Shown here in pieces: positions 9,101 to 17,073 of a stretch of DNA of 64,000 nucleotides. This stretch comes from Candidatus Nitrospira nitrosa (GTDB lineage: Bacteria; Nitrospirota; Nitrospiria; Nitrospirales; Nitrospiraceae). Within the stretch, counting starts at the first letter, position 1. Each line of letters begins with the position of its first letter. The stretch spans positions 310,001 through 374,000 of the forward strand of contig NZ_CZQA01000009.1 of the NCBI RefSeq assembly GCF_001458735.1. Direction: 5' to 3'. The position numbers and the translations under genes are program-made. The notes under the pieces were generated by a model, which saw only the letters and a list, made by a program, of their open reading frames with translations, was not told where the DNA came from and did no database searches.

Positions 9101-10536
9101 CTCCCCCGATTCGTCGCGATCCCGTCGGCGAGCATCCGGACAACCTGGTCGAAGGTTGCCCGCTCCAACTCGCGATAGGGATATGCTCGCCGGACCAACT
9201 GATACAATTCCTCTTCGGTCCAGGTCTGTGTTGCTGCCGCAGCCACGAGCTGCTGCGCCAGAATGTCGAGCGGCGCCGGCGGCACAGTGATGTGATCCAG
9301 CGTGCCACCCTTGATGGCCCGAATGAGCGCGGCACATTCCAACAACTCGTCCCGCGTTGTAGCAAAGAGACGGCCTTTGGGGATCGCCTTGATCCAGTGA
9401 CCAGCCCGACCGATCCGTTGCAGACCGGTGGCGATCGCACGTGGTGAGCCGATCTGACAGACGAGATCCACCGTGCCGACATCGATACCCAGTTCGAGCG
9501 AGGCCGTCGCCACAACCACACGCGTCTTCCCGCTCTTCAACCGTTCTTCCGCCGAGAGACGAATCTGCCGCGACAAACTGCCATGATGCGCGGCCACAAC
9601 ATCAGGACCAAGATCCTGGAGTCGATCTTCCAGATAATGCGACACCCGTTCAGCCAATCGACGGGTGTTCACAAATACTAAGGTCGTGCGATGTTCTCGC
9701 ACCAGCTCGGCAACACGGTCATAGATATCCGACCAGATCGCATTCGTCGCAACGGCACTCAGTTCATCGTTTGGCACTTCGACTGCGAGATCGATTTGCC
9801 GTTTATGGCCCACGTCGATAATCGTACACAGGGCTGAGGACTGAGGACCGGGGGCTGAGTAAAGATCCGGTGATAGAACAGGGTTGCCGACAAGAAATTT
9901 TGCCACGAGTTCAATAGGCCGTTGCGTCGCAGAAAGACCAATCCGCTGTGGCTTAGTGAAGGTGAGTGCTTCCAACCGTTCTAACGATAGCGCTAGATGC
10001 GCGCCACGTTTATTGGGCGCCAGTGCATGGATTTCATCGACGATGACGGTACGGACGGTCTGGAGCAAACGGCGACTTTTCTCGGCGGTGAGCAGAATAA
10101 AGAGCGACTCCGGCGTCGTGACAAGAATGTGCGGCGGCCGCTTGAGCATCTGTTGCCGGTCCGCCATTGGCGTGTCACCCGTGCGGACCAGCACACGCAA
10201 CTCCGGCATCATCAGCCCAGCCAGGAGCGCACGGTCCCCTATCTCGGTGAGCGGCTTCTGAAGATTCTTCTGGATGTCGTTACTCAACGACTTCAGCGGG
10301 GACACATACAGTACCTGGGTGTGATCATCAAGCTCACGGGCCAGGGCTTGTTTGAAGAGTTGATCGATACACGAAAGAAACGCCGCGAGGGTCTTCCCCG
10401 AACCAGTCGGCGCTGTAATCAGTGCATCCGCACCAGACTGAATTGCCGGCCAGGCTTGTTGTTGCACCTCAGTCGGCTGGCCAAGGCATGAAGCAAACCA
10501 TTCACAGAGAATCGGATGGAATCGTGTGAGCGGCAT
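6109..10536 (-). CDS. lhr: Lhr-family ATP-dependent helicase
   Basis: A 1475-residue superfamily 2 helicase of the long Lhr type. N-terminal RecA pair: Q-motif region FHPILCEWF, Walker A APTGSGKT (about 45), Walker B DEIHA (about 168), SATQ motif III, and motif VI QRIGRAGH (about 376). The long Lhr-core winged-helix and C-terminal domains follow. Lhr unwinds DNA and RNA:DNA hybrids and is linked to DNA repair. Length matches the family (about 1500). I chose the ATG at 10536 (MPLTRFHPIL), where homology begins; a longer frame to 10686 adds 50 unlikely residues. There is no clear Shine-Dalgarno. Four short in-frame repeat insertions (about residues 230, 617, 1057 and 1319) interrupt the protein at domain linkers. 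Confidence 0.93.
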   Translation of the reverse strand: MPLTRFHPILCEWFASCLGQPTEVQQQAWPAIQSGADALITAPTGSGKTLAAFLSCIDQLFKQALARELDDHTQVLYVSPLKSLSNDIQKNLQKPLTEIGDRALLAGLMMPELRVLVRTGDTPMADRQQMLKRPPHILVTTPESLFILLTAEKSRRLLQTVRTVIVDEIHALAPNKRGAHLALSLERLEALTFTKPQRIGLSATQRPIELVAKFLVGNPVLSPDLYSAPGPQSSALCTIIDVGHKRQIDLAVEVPNDELSAVATNAIWSDIYDRVAELVREHRTTLVFVNTRRLAERVSHYLEDRLQDLGPDVVAAHHGSLSRQIRLSAEERLKSGKTRVVVATASLELGIDVGTVDLVCQIGSPRAIATGLQRIGRAGHWIKAIPKGRLFATTRDELLECAALIRAIKGGTLDHITVPPAPLDILAQQLVAAAATQTWTEEELYQLVRRAYPYRELERATFDQVVRMLADGIATNRGRGLAYLYHDRINHRLKGRRGARLAAITSGGAIPDTANYAVVAEPDGTVVGSVDEDFAVESLAGDIMLLGNTSWRIKGVEAGKVRVEDARGAPPSIPFWRGEAPSRTAELSAEVACLRQEILNRLSSSAVGSEQSVLSPQHSALEADTHQLSAISWIKRECALDPRGAQQAIEYVLTGKAVLGVVPTQDMIVAERFFDESGGMQLVIHAPFGGRVNKAWGLALRKRFCVTFDFELQAAATDNGLVISLGEKHSFPLESVFNYLHSTTVREVLIQAVLLAPMFTTRWRWNASRALALLRFSNGKKVPPQIQRMKAEDLLAAVFPDAIACQENLTGVRAARTIPDHPLVQETLRDCLSEAMDLAGLTEVLHRIESGAIRCVAIDTPAPSVFSHEILNANPYAFLDDAPLEERRSRAVEMRRTLPAQLLEEIGALDPMAITEVMRESWPIVRDADELHDALLTLVWVPESDARQWIPYFPSLVESGRAVRLAFHASRARCQGVEGWVAAENREQVEQLFTVGSDSTLDGVVLGWMESIGPAMTDELADRLSLPIEGIEAAMVRLEVQGQVLRGRFRSNSVFGSQSSVLNTAPEWCHRRLLARIHRLTIGILRKEIEAVSATDFMRFLMQWQHVVPGSRQHGEAGLMEVIKQLAGFETAASAWEPQLLRTRMAKYEPDLLDRLCLSGAVSWGRLSPHPKLAAGRETEGRRITPTSLALISVFPRDERDWLLAAFHQNVVGVGLDPFAQLGSVAQDLRCALQQQGASFFADLVRMTNHLPAEVEQGLWELVAAGLVTADGFDNLRALMDPHRRRAEGRERTRRPRHSAGRWSLLKPLSSHLSALETQSASPTQRSESSALAIEKVARHLLRRYGVVFRDLLARESLAHSWRDLLVQYRRMEMAGEVRGGRFVCGFTGEQFALPEAVEALRAIRKASVSSNHELRLSATDPLNLVGVILPGPRVPAVPTNFLVWKDGMLVRTVIGRQGDTAIPIVDRTSPVMAR
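6541..6615. repeat. in-frame CTGAGGACT-type repeat inside lhr (copy 4)
   Basis: AGTGCTGAGGACT, GCGGACTGAGTCTC and AGTGCTGAGAGATGAGAC occur within 75 bases. They encode a Ser/Thr/Ala/Leu-rich stretch (SSHLSALETQSASPTQ) at about Lhr residue 1319 without breaking the frame. Confidence 0.6.
7350..7383. repeat. in-frame CTGAGGACT-type repeat inside lhr (copy 3)
   Basis: AATACTGAGGACTGAGAACC followed by GAAGACTGAGTT encodes NSVFGSQSSVLN at about Lhr residue 1057, between two folded segments, in frame. Confidence 0.6.
8641..8730. repeat. in-frame CTGAGGACT-type repeat inside lhr (copy 2, longest)
   Basis: GCTGATGGCTGAGAGCTGAT, then AGTGCTGAGTGTTGAGGACT, then GAGGACTGACTG and GCTGATGAAGAG form about 90 bases of imperfect 7-8 base units. 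They encode SSAVGSEQSVLSPQHSAL and following residues at about Lhr residue 617, in frame. Confidence 0.65.
9830..9862. repeat. in-frame CTGAGGACT-type repeat inside lhr (copy 1)
   Basis: GGGCTGAGGACTGAGGACC followed by GGGGGCTGAGT encodes YSAPGPQSSALC at about Lhr residue 230, between the two RecA lobes, in frame. Confidence 0.6.
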
Positions 10537-10782
10537 GGGGGAGAATCGTACCACACCGCTCGAAGCGACTCTATCTGTGAAAAGGCGACAACTGCTGACC
10601 CATGCTCCTCCCTCAAGGCCTTCATGGCCTTGTGCAGCATCACCTCCGAGAACGGCTCGGATCCATACTGCCGTGCATCCAACCATCTTGAGTCCACATC
10701 ACCATAGCATTCCTGTTGTCATCGCGCGCAGCCTGAGGACTATCCACAAAGTCAAGAATATCTCTCCCAATCACAAGAATGA

Positions 10783-10802
10783 TGATCAGATATACCTGAT
10801 CA
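10783..10802. promoter_or_regulatory. operator-like palindrome in the lhr / glycosyltransferase divergent region
   Basis: TGATCAG and CTGATCA flank a 6-base spacer. This is the only notable symmetric site in the 316-base gene-free stretch 10537-10852 between divergent genes, about 50 bases before the glycosyltransferase start. It may bind a dimeric regulator, but one short palindrome is weak evidence. Confidence 0.25.
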
Positions 10803-10852
10803 CGTTGCCACCCATTTCCCCTCAGCGTGCACTTGTGGCATGATGACCGTCC

Positions 10853-11578
10853 ATGCACCTATCCATTGTCATCCCTGCGTTCAATGAAGCCCGACTGATT
10901 GAGCGTACACTGCTCTCCATCACCGACTCGTTGGAGGTCAACCACCAACCAGATTTCACCTCGGAAGTCATCGTCGTCGACAATAACTCCACAGACAACA
11001 CGGCGGAATTGGCCAAGCAGGCTGGTGCGACTGTCGTCTTTGAGCCCATCAACCAAATAGGCCGGGCGCGCAATGCCGGTGCGGCCCATGCCACCGGCGA
11101 ATGGTTGCTCTTCCTCGATGCCGACAGCCTCCTGAGTCCTAAACTGCTGGCGGATATCTTGCGCATCATTGATACGGGCAAGTACGTCGGCTGTGGGAGC
11201 ACGTTACGGATGGAGGGGCTGCCTTGGTGGGCAAATCTGACGTTGCACCTCTGGACCAGTACCTCCGTACTCTGTCGGTGGGCCGCCGGCGCACTCGTTG
11301 TCTGCCGACGCGATGCGTTTCAGGAGGTCGGCGGATTCGATCAGGAACTCTATGCACTCGATGAGATCCGGCTCAGTAAGCAACTCAAACAATGGGGGCG
11401 GGGACGAAATCTGCGATTTACCATCTTAACCAAACACCCGCTTGAAACCTCCTCCCGCAAAATCTCCCTTTACTCGAGCCGCGAGATCGCATCCCAGATC
11501 TTCCGCATTTTTTTCCTACCAAAGAAGACGCTACAGGATAAAAAACACCTATCCGTCTGGTACGACGGACGACGCTAA
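10853..11578 (+). CDS. family 2 glycosyltransferase
   Basis: A 241-residue GT-A fold glycosyltransferase. It begins LSIVIPAFNEARLIERTL, has VVDNNSTDNT (about 41-50) for the nucleotide-sugar pocket and the metal-binding DxD as LDADS (Asp89, Asp91). It then reads CRRDAFQEVGGFDQELYALDE, a typical acceptor-side segment with the catalytic acid region. There are no membrane segments, so it is a cytoplasmic or peripheral enzyme moving a sugar from a nucleotide donor to an unknown acceptor. No Shine-Dalgarno is obvious before the ATG. Neighbours give no pathway. It is short for the family but complete. Confidence 0.85.
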   Translation: MHLSIVIPAFNEARLIERTLLSITDSLEVNHQPDFTSEVIVVDNNSTDNTAELAKQAGATVVFEPINQIGRARNAGAAHATGEWLLFLDADSLLSPKLLADILRIIDTGKYVGCGSTLRMEGLPWWANLTLHLWTSTSVLCRWAAGALVVCRRDAFQEVGGFDQELYALDEIRLSKQLKQWGRGRNLRFTILTKHPLETSSRKISLYSSREIASQIFRIFFLPKKTLQDKKHLSVWYDGRR

Positions 11579-11669
11579 CTCCCCACCAGTCTTTTTCCTT
11601 CGGACACCGGCTGTTATGTATACACATGCTATTCTTGTCATGAACAGCACCTTACCGAAAGGAGCAGCT

Positions 11670-11855
11670 ATGCGCTTCGTTAAAGTATTGGATGAAGAAC
11701 GTGCAGGAGAAGTAGCCATTAATCTAGACCTTGTCCGAGAAGCACACTTTGGGAAAGGACTGCTGCACCTGTACTTTGAGCATAGTTCATCGGCGCAGGA
11801 CGACATGACCTTTACCGGTGAGAACGCACTCAAGATCTGGGCTGCGATGGGCTAG
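11670..11855 (+). CDS. small hypothetical protein (61 residues)
   Basis: A 61-residue protein starting MRFVKVLDEERAGEVAINLD. A strong AAAGGAGCAG Shine-Dalgarno eight bases before the ATG at 11670 decides the start inside a longer frame. The sequence alternates strand-helix (VREAHFGKGLLHLYFEHS, then DDMTFTGENALKIWAAM) and reads like a compact cytoplasmic domain. I do not recognise the family. It is 91 bases past the glycosyltransferase stop and may be in the same transcript. Confidence 0.6.
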   Translation: MRFVKVLDEERAGEVAINLDLVREAHFGKGLLHLYFEHSSSAQDDMTFTGENALKIWAAMG

Positions 11856-11997
11856 GGAAGGATCATCGCGAAAAAACGATCCCTGCCGCCGGATCGCTCG
11901 TGGGGTTCATTCTTTACTTAGCAGTGCGTTGACAAACACTTTCACCAAGCTGAAAAGGCACAGCATTCAAAGTCTTCAACGGGAGCAGAGTGGCCCG

Positions 11998-12108
11998 CAG
12001 GCTGTTCAGCAAGGCCGCAGCGAACGAAGAGGCGAATCGTACTCTCTGTCGTTCGTTGAGCCTCTGAGTGATGCGAGATCGCCGCTGGCGGGCTTTGTCA
12101 GCAGCCTG
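11998..12108. repeat. intergenic repeat with inverted ends
   Basis: About 110 bases whose ends are complementary (CAGGCTG at 11998-12004, CAGCCTG at 12102-12108), with further internal pairing (GAGGC with GCCTC) around the centre. It abuts the stop codon of the molybdoenzyme remnant exactly. From memory it resembles an intergenic repeat common in Nitrospira genomes (the GGCCGCAGCGAACGAAGAGG segment), which I cannot verify here. It could act as a transcription terminator or REP-like element. Confidence 0.5.
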
Positions 12109-12660
12109 TTAGATGCCCGCGTACCATTCATATCCCTGATCCTCCCAATAGCCTCCTTTTCCACCACCGATGCCGGCCAGGGACTCAACCAGCTCGATCT
12201 TCATGACATACTTCGCTTGCTTGTATCCGAGCTGCCTCTCAAATCGAAGACGAAGCGGAGCGCCATGCGGCACATCCAAGGCCTCATCATTCAGTTCATA
12301 GGCGAGAATCGTCTGGGGATGGTAGCAATCAGCTACCGCGATGCTCTCGTAGTAGGCGATGCCCTCGTCATCTACATCCGCACAATGAAAGACGGCATAG
12401 CGAGCGCTTGATAAAGGCTCCACCAGATGCATCAAATCTCCAACCGGCACGCCCGTCCATTTTCCGATCGCGCTCCAGCCTTCCACACAATCATGTCGAG
12501 TAATCTGTGTGCGCGACGGCAACTCTTTCAGAGCCACCAGCTTCCAAATTCCAGAATACAAGGTCCCTACTGGCTTTGATGTCGTCAACAGCGTGTGCTG
12601 CAACAGTCCAGAGTGTTCCCTTCTTTCGTGTAATGCGCTCGCCGACGAAATCCAGACCAA
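12109..12660 (-). pseudogene. sulfite-oxidase-type molybdopterin enzyme, 5'-truncated
   Basis: From about residue 48 this frame is an excellent match to bacterial molybdopterin-dependent oxidoreductases of the sulfite-oxidase fold: LPSRTQITRHDCVEGWS holds the molybdenum-ligand Cys. It is followed by PHGAPLRLRFERQLGYKQAK and the ending GGKGGYWEDQGYEWYAGI. The expected Tat signal peptide and the N-terminal third are missing, and the upstream sequence to 12789 shows no trace of them. The only start is a TTG followed by an unrelated segment. Without export signal and N-terminal part it should be inactive. No partner cytochrome gene is nearby. Confidence 0.7.
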
Positions 12661-12788
12661 CGCACACTGCCTATTACCCGAAGTAGAAATAGCGAAGTCA
12701 CTTCTCTAAGCAGGACGTTTCAACAATGCAGAGCCTGGCCCCTACCGAATCTATGCGGCAGATACGGTTTAGAAATCTGAATGGAAAT

Positions 12789-13397
12789 CTATGTTGCTAT
12801 GCCCGGCGATCTTCGAACGAGCTTTGGGGTGAGCGAGCTATCAGGAAGGTGGAAGCGCTGTTTGATAGCAGTCACGACCAGTTTCGCTTCTGCTTCGTCC
12901 AGGCTTGCACCGAATCGAGCGGTTCTCCCTCCATAATCAAAGCTAATCACTCCGCCTCCAACTCCCCACAACTGAAAACTGGATGAGAGGTCCAACCGAC
13001 TAGGTCCGACCGATCCGATCCGAAGGTCCCGCACTTGCACGAGGTTGTACTCCCTATCAAACCCGAATCCTCCGATATCGCGTCGTATATTAAACGTCTG
13101 TCCACGCACCGTGAGAATTTCCTTCCCCATCAGCTGCCACAGCCATGCATAGATGGCCACAACTCCGCCCACAGTCCAAACCCCAAGCCAGGCTAACATG
13201 AACAATTCTCCCTCGGGCGGGCCATCGCCCATCATCAACTGGTTTGCAACCATCACTTCTGCCACCACCCAACCCCAGAGCCAGAACGTGAGGAAACAGA
13301 TGACGAACCAGCTTCGTCGACAAGGCATGACGATGCGCAGCCCCTCTGCAGTATCGGCAATTGTAATGCGAGAGTCAGATGGCTGGAGCTTAGCCAC
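12789..13397 (-). CDS. hypothetical two-helix membrane protein
   Basis: A 202-residue protein with two transmembrane segments (about residues 30-52 and 66-90) joined by a short acidic loop. They are followed by a soluble C-terminal half of alternating strands (ILTVRGQTFNIRRDIGGFGF, VQVRDLRIGSV, GVISFDYGGRTARFG) ending in a helix. The arrangement resembles PH-like (bPH-type) membrane proteins, but no named family is certain. Start is a GTG with GGAG about ten bases upstream. It is a single gene between the molybdoenzyme remnant and a lipoprotein gene. Confidence 0.6.
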   Translation of the reverse strand: MAKLQPSDSRITIADTAEGLRIVMPCRRSWFVICFLTFWLWGWVVAEVMVANQLMMGDGPPEGELFMLAWLGVWTVGGVVAIYAWLWQLMGKEILTVRGQTFNIRRDIGGFGFDREYNLVQVRDLRIGSVGPSRLDLSSSFQLWGVGGGVISFDYGGRTARFGASLDEAEAKLVVTAIKQRFHLPDSSLTPKLVRRSPGIAT

Positions 13398-13508
13398 GGG
13401 ATCAATTCTCCACGGTGGCCAACATTATTACATTCACGACTGGGAGAAACACAAACGAGAAAACAGGCAGGCGTGTTCTGCGTGATATGGCATGTGAGGA
13501 GACTATGC

Positions 13509-14249
13509 TCAGTGCGCGGGAATATTCGGGCCGATTTTTTCCAGGATGACTTGTTTTACCTGTTTCGCAAAGCGCTTGGAGACTTCAAGGTTTCGCTGGG
13601 CATGACCGGACTCCGACACGGTATAGGTTGCGGGTGGTGTCTGTGATGTAATCGTGGCTTCAAAGACGACCGCCAACATCCTCACGGGCTTTCCGGTTTT
13701 TCGATCGATTCCGTAGGCTTCCTTGAGTGATACCTTCGGCGACACCTCGACATCCACACCATCCGACAGATGAGGTTTCAATAACCCGGATCGTTCCTGA
13801 TCTCGCTCGATGAGTTTAATCATGGGGTCTGCGACGAACTCACTCCGAATCTGTTCTGCCACTGCTCCCTTGGTGCGCTCGGCCTTCTGCATCTGTTCGT
13901 CTAATTCAGCTGGTGCAAGGTCCACATAGATGGGGTCGTTTGGCTGTCGTTTTGATCCACTGTTTGCCTGGTCAGACTGCCCATTTTTCTTTAGACTGAG
14001 TTCCCCAGCTACTTCTTGCGAGGCCACCTGCCGCTTCGCCATTGGATCATCGGCATCATAGATGGTGGTCTTGCCCTGCAGGTCGGTCTCGTACACCAGC
14101 GTCTTCCCGCCTTGTTCGTCCACCCGATAGACCTTCTGTTCACTGTTCACATTGGCCGTATAGTAGTTACTGGAACATCCCCCGATCATGTGCACGACAA
14201 CGGCACACCATAGAAATCCAATCATCCGCAAACAGGGACGGATAACCAT
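13509..14249 (-). CDS. hypothetical lipoprotein
   Basis: A 246-residue lipoprotein. The ATG at 14249 (MVIRPCLRMIGF) is preferred to an upstream frame start because AAGGAG lies just before it and a normal signal peptide with lipobox (HMIGGC) follows. The mature part has a Lys/Gln-rich linker (about 75-105), a helical charged stretch and a C-terminal strand-rich domain (PVRMLAVVFEATITSQ) ending in a helix (FAKQVKQVILEKIG). The segment YRVDEQGGKTLVYETDLQGK suggests a short two-fold repeat. I do not recognise the family; it is probably anchored in the outer membrane. Confidence 0.6.
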   Translation of the reverse strand: MVIRPCLRMIGFLWCAVVVHMIGGCSSNYYTANVNSEQKVYRVDEQGGKTLVYETDLQGKTTIYDADDPMAKRQVASQEVAGELSLKKNGQSDQANSGSKRQPNDPIYVDLAPAELDEQMQKAERTKGAVAEQIRSEFVADPMIKLIERDQERSGLLKPHLSDGVDVEVSPKVSLKEAYGIDRKTGKPVRMLAVVFEATITSQTPPATYTVSESGHAQRNLEVSKRFAKQVKQVILEKIGPNIPAH

Positions 14250-14491
14250 AAGGAGGACTCCTTGTTTCTTGCCCAGAATAGAACGGGCGGCTTCAATCCA
14301 TCGAAGTAAGTGTAGCAGGATCACCCCTGAAGCCAAGACAGGGAGCCGTATCATCGATCGCGCTCAAGAAAGTACGAGTCCTGCCGATGAAGAGAGAGAA
14401 GACGCCTATGCCAGTCGTGGGACTTCGATTTCCCCGCTGTTTCGTCAGACAACCCAAGCAAGTCCCCTGATTCATCAAAGGATACGAACCG

Positions 14492-15841
14492 GTGGAAGAA
14501 TCTGCCCGTTTCTCTCGCTCCATGACGCGAAAACGTGTCGTCATTATCGGAGGGGGGTTTGGCGGCATGACAGCCGCGCGCTGCTTGCGTGATGCCGATG
14601 TCATCTTGATCGACCGCACGAATCACCATGTCTTCCAGCCGCTGCTGTACCAGGTGGCCACAGCAGCGTTATCACCGAGCGATATTGCCTGGCCGCTGCG
14701 GACCTTGTTCCGCTCACAGCCGAACGTACGGATCTTCATGGATGAGGTCCTATCGATCGATCGGACTGCGCGCGTGGTTCACCTGCGTCACAGTGCGCCC
14801 ATCGGGTTTGATGCTCTCATCGTCGCTCCAGGATCACGCCATGCCTATTTCGGACACGAGGAGTGGGAGACGAATGCCCCAGGGCTCAAGACGATGGCGG
14901 ATGCCGTTCACTTACGAGAGCGGATTCTGCTCGCGTTTGAAGAAGGCGAACGGCAGCGGGCCGACACCGGCACGCAAAATCGCCTCAGCTTCGTGATCGT
15001 GGGAGGTGGGTCCACAGGCGTTGAGCTCGCCGGCTCACTGCTCGAAATCGGCAGAAAAGCCATGGGGCCGGATTATCCTCACCTACGCCTGGAGGATCTC
15101 TCGATCATTCTCGTCGAAGCCGGCTCACGTATCCTGCCTGGATTCACTCCCACAGTCTCCGCCAAAGCGCTGAGCGTATTGGAACAGATGGGGGTTACCG
15201 TCAAACTGAACAAATCAGTGACTGAAGTTCGTGCCGAGGGAGTCATGCTCGGTGATGAATGGATCGCGTCATCCAATGTGATCTGGGCGGCCGGCAATAC
15301 GGCTTCACCTCTGCTGAAGACCCTCGGCGTCGATCTGGATCTCTATGGTCGGGTCAACGTTCAACCAGACCTGACGATCCCTGGCGACCCGTGGATCTTC
15401 GTCATTGGTGATGCGGCGCACTGTCTGGATCGTGACGGGACACCCCTACCGGGAATCGCTCCTGTTGCCATGAATGAAGGGCGGTATGTTGCCGAGTTGA
15501 TCGATCAGGAGATCTCTCCCGCGCGGCGTGCACCATTTCTGTATCGAGACCGCGGCATGTTGGCCACGATCGGTCGAGGCCAAGCCGTAGCACAATTCGG
15601 CCCGATACGTGCTTCAGGCTTCCTGGCCTGGGCACTCTGGTGTATCGTCCACGTGTTCTTCCTCATCGGTCTCAGAAACCGAGTCCGTGTCATGACCGAA
15701 TGGGCTTGGTACTACCTCACCTTCCAACCGGGGGCACGGCTACTCTGCGAACAACCCGCCCACCGTCGCCCTCCATCCATAAAACATCATGCTGCGAGAC
15801 GCGCCGCAGAGGATCGGACTCCCAGCAAGCGCGCGGCCTGA
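14492..15841 (+). CDS. ndh: type II NADH dehydrogenase (NDH-2 family FAD oxidoreductase)
   Basis: A 449-residue single-polypeptide flavoprotein. N-terminal FAD-binding GGGFGGMTAAR (about 17-27), VFQPLLYQVATA (quinone/FAD contact segment), second dinucleotide site VIVGGGSTGVELAG (about 168-181) for NAD(P)H, and GDAAHCLD for the FAD pyrophosphate near residue 310. The C-terminus has a hydrophobic helix (LAWALWCIVHVFFLIGL) for membrane attachment, as in NDH-2. It would pass electrons from NADH to quinone without pumping. Start is a GTG with AAAGGA upstream; an ATG ten codons later lacks a ribosome site. A decayed near-copy lies at 17074-17900. Confidence 0.88.
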   Translation: MEESARFSRSMTRKRVVIIGGGFGGMTAARCLRDADVILIDRTNHHVFQPLLYQVATAALSPSDIAWPLRTLFRSQPNVRIFMDEVLSIDRTARVVHLRHSAPIGFDALIVAPGSRHAYFGHEEWETNAPGLKTMADAVHLRERILLAFEEGERQRADTGTQNRLSFVIVGGGSTGVELAGSLLEIGRKAMGPDYPHLRLEDLSIILVEAGSRILPGFTPTVSAKALSVLEQMGVTVKLNKSVTEVRAEGVMLGDEWIASSNVIWAAGNTASPLLKTLGVDLDLYGRVNVQPDLTIPGDPWIFVIGDAAHCLDRDGTPLPGIAPVAMNEGRYVAELIDQEISPARRAPFLYRDRGMLATIGRGQAVAQFGPIRASGFLAWALWCIVHVFFLIGLRNRVRVMTEWAWYYLTFQPGARLLCEQPAHRRPPSIKHHAARRAAEDRTPSKRAA

Positions 15842-15948
15842 CCTACGATCTATACCATTGACTCTTCACTAACTGAATCGTAGCCTGTTCCACACCCACA
15901 TCTCATCATCCGGATTCTTTAAACGATCATGAGGCCAAGGAGTGTTCC

Positions 15949-17055
15949 ATGCCCGAAAACCAATGGACGGATATCGGATCGGTCGATGAACTCAGTCGGC
16001 GAGAGCTTCAAGAGGTACAATGTGGGAAAACTCGCATTGCTCTTTCCTGTAAAAATGGGACGTTCTCAGCAATCTCGGGTGTCTGTAATCACGTGGGTGG
16101 TCCGCTAGGGAAAGGCCGACTCGATGGCGACTATGTGGTCTGTCCCTGGCACTACTGGAAATTTCACCGCGAAACCGGTCAAGGAGAGCCTGGGTATGAA
16201 GCAGATCAAGTCCCGACCTATATAACCAAGATCGAGCAGGGTCGGCTGTACGTCGACCTCTCGTCCGTGACCAAGCGCAAGAAACAGCCGCACGCCCCCC
16301 ACCCACTCGCCCGCCGTATCGTTCGCCAGCCAGGGCCAATTCGAGTTGTGGGAATTGCAACGACCGCCATGACGGTCGAACATCCTCGGTACAGTACATC
16401 TGATGACCTGTTGGAAGTTTCGCTCAACCATGCAAAGACGCAGCTTGGCCTGGAGACACAATTGATCAAGTTGCGCGAGCTGAACTTTCGAGCCTGCGAA
16501 GGGTTCTATTCAAAAGCCGCCCAGGCCTGCACTTGGCCCTGTTCCATCACTCAGATGGATCCTACGGATCAACTTGATCGGGTGTATGAAGCGATCGTCC
16601 ATTGGGCCGACGTCATTCTCGTCTCGACTCCAATTCGGTGGGGAAACGCCAGCAGCCTCTACTTCAAGATGGTCGAACGGATGAACTGCATCCAGAATCA
16701 GGAGACCATCGCGAACAAACACCTGCTGAAGAACAAGGTGGCGGCCTTTATTATCATGGGTGGGCAGGACAACGTGCAGGGCGTGGCAGGCCAGCTCATG
16801 ACCTTTTGGGCTGAGATCGGCTGCCAGTTTCCACAGTTTCCCTTCATTGCCCACTCACGCGGTTGGAGTGCGGAAGATATGGAACGAAATATCCACGAAG
16901 TACAGAACAGCCGTGAACTACGTGAAGCGGCACAAGAACTCGTAGCCCGTGCCGCCGACATGGCACAATTGATGGTAGAAGGACAGATCCCGGACTACCA
17001 TCTGGTTTCTGGTGGGCGCAAAGCGCATAAGCTCGACAGCGAACCGACAGGCTAA
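15949..17055 (+). CDS. Rieske ferredoxin / NADPH-dependent FMN reductase fusion
   Basis: A 368-residue fusion. Residues about 5-108 form a Rieske [2Fe-2S] domain with the ligand pairs CNH (Cys46, His48) and CPWH (Cys65, His68). A Lys/Pro/His linker follows. Residues about 132-345 are a flavodoxin-like NAD(P)H-dependent FMN reductase domain (RVVGIATTAMT, later VILVSTPIRWGNASS and AAFIIMGGQDNVQG). It could move electrons between reduced flavin and the iron-sulfur cluster within one chain. Strong AAGGAG before the ATG. It sits between the intact and broken NDH-2 genes, suggesting one redox locus. No transmembrane segment, so it is cytoplasmic. Substrate unknown. Confidence 0.85.
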   Translation: MPENQWTDIGSVDELSRRELQEVQCGKTRIALSCKNGTFSAISGVCNHVGGPLGKGRLDGDYVVCPWHYWKFHRETGQGEPGYEADQVPTYITKIEQGRLYVDLSSVTKRKKQPHAPHPLARRIVRQPGPIRVVGIATTAMTVEHPRYSTSDDLLEVSLNHAKTQLGLETQLIKLRELNFRACEGFYSKAAQACTWPCSITQMDPTDQLDRVYEAIVHWADVILVSTPIRWGNASSLYFKMVERMNCIQNQETIANKHLLKNKVAAFIIMGGQDNVQGVAGQLMTFWAEIGCQFPQFPFIAHSRGWSAEDMERNIHEVQNSRELREAAQELVARAADMAQLMVEGQIPDYHLVSGGRKAHKLDSEPTG

Positions 17056-17073
17056 CTCCACACGGAGCAGAGC

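Noticed and set aside
6541-9862. CRISPR array
   Set aside because: The repeat units are 7-9 bases, irregular, coding and far apart, with no constant repeat-spacer pattern and no cas genes.
10537-10686. N-terminal extension of the Lhr helicase
   Set aside because: The extra 50 residues have no helicase homology and the homology starts at the ATG at 10536.
11442-11669. 76-residue N-terminal extension of the small protein at 11670
   Set aside because: It overlaps the glycosyltransferase gene and a strong ribosome-binding site precedes the internal ATG.
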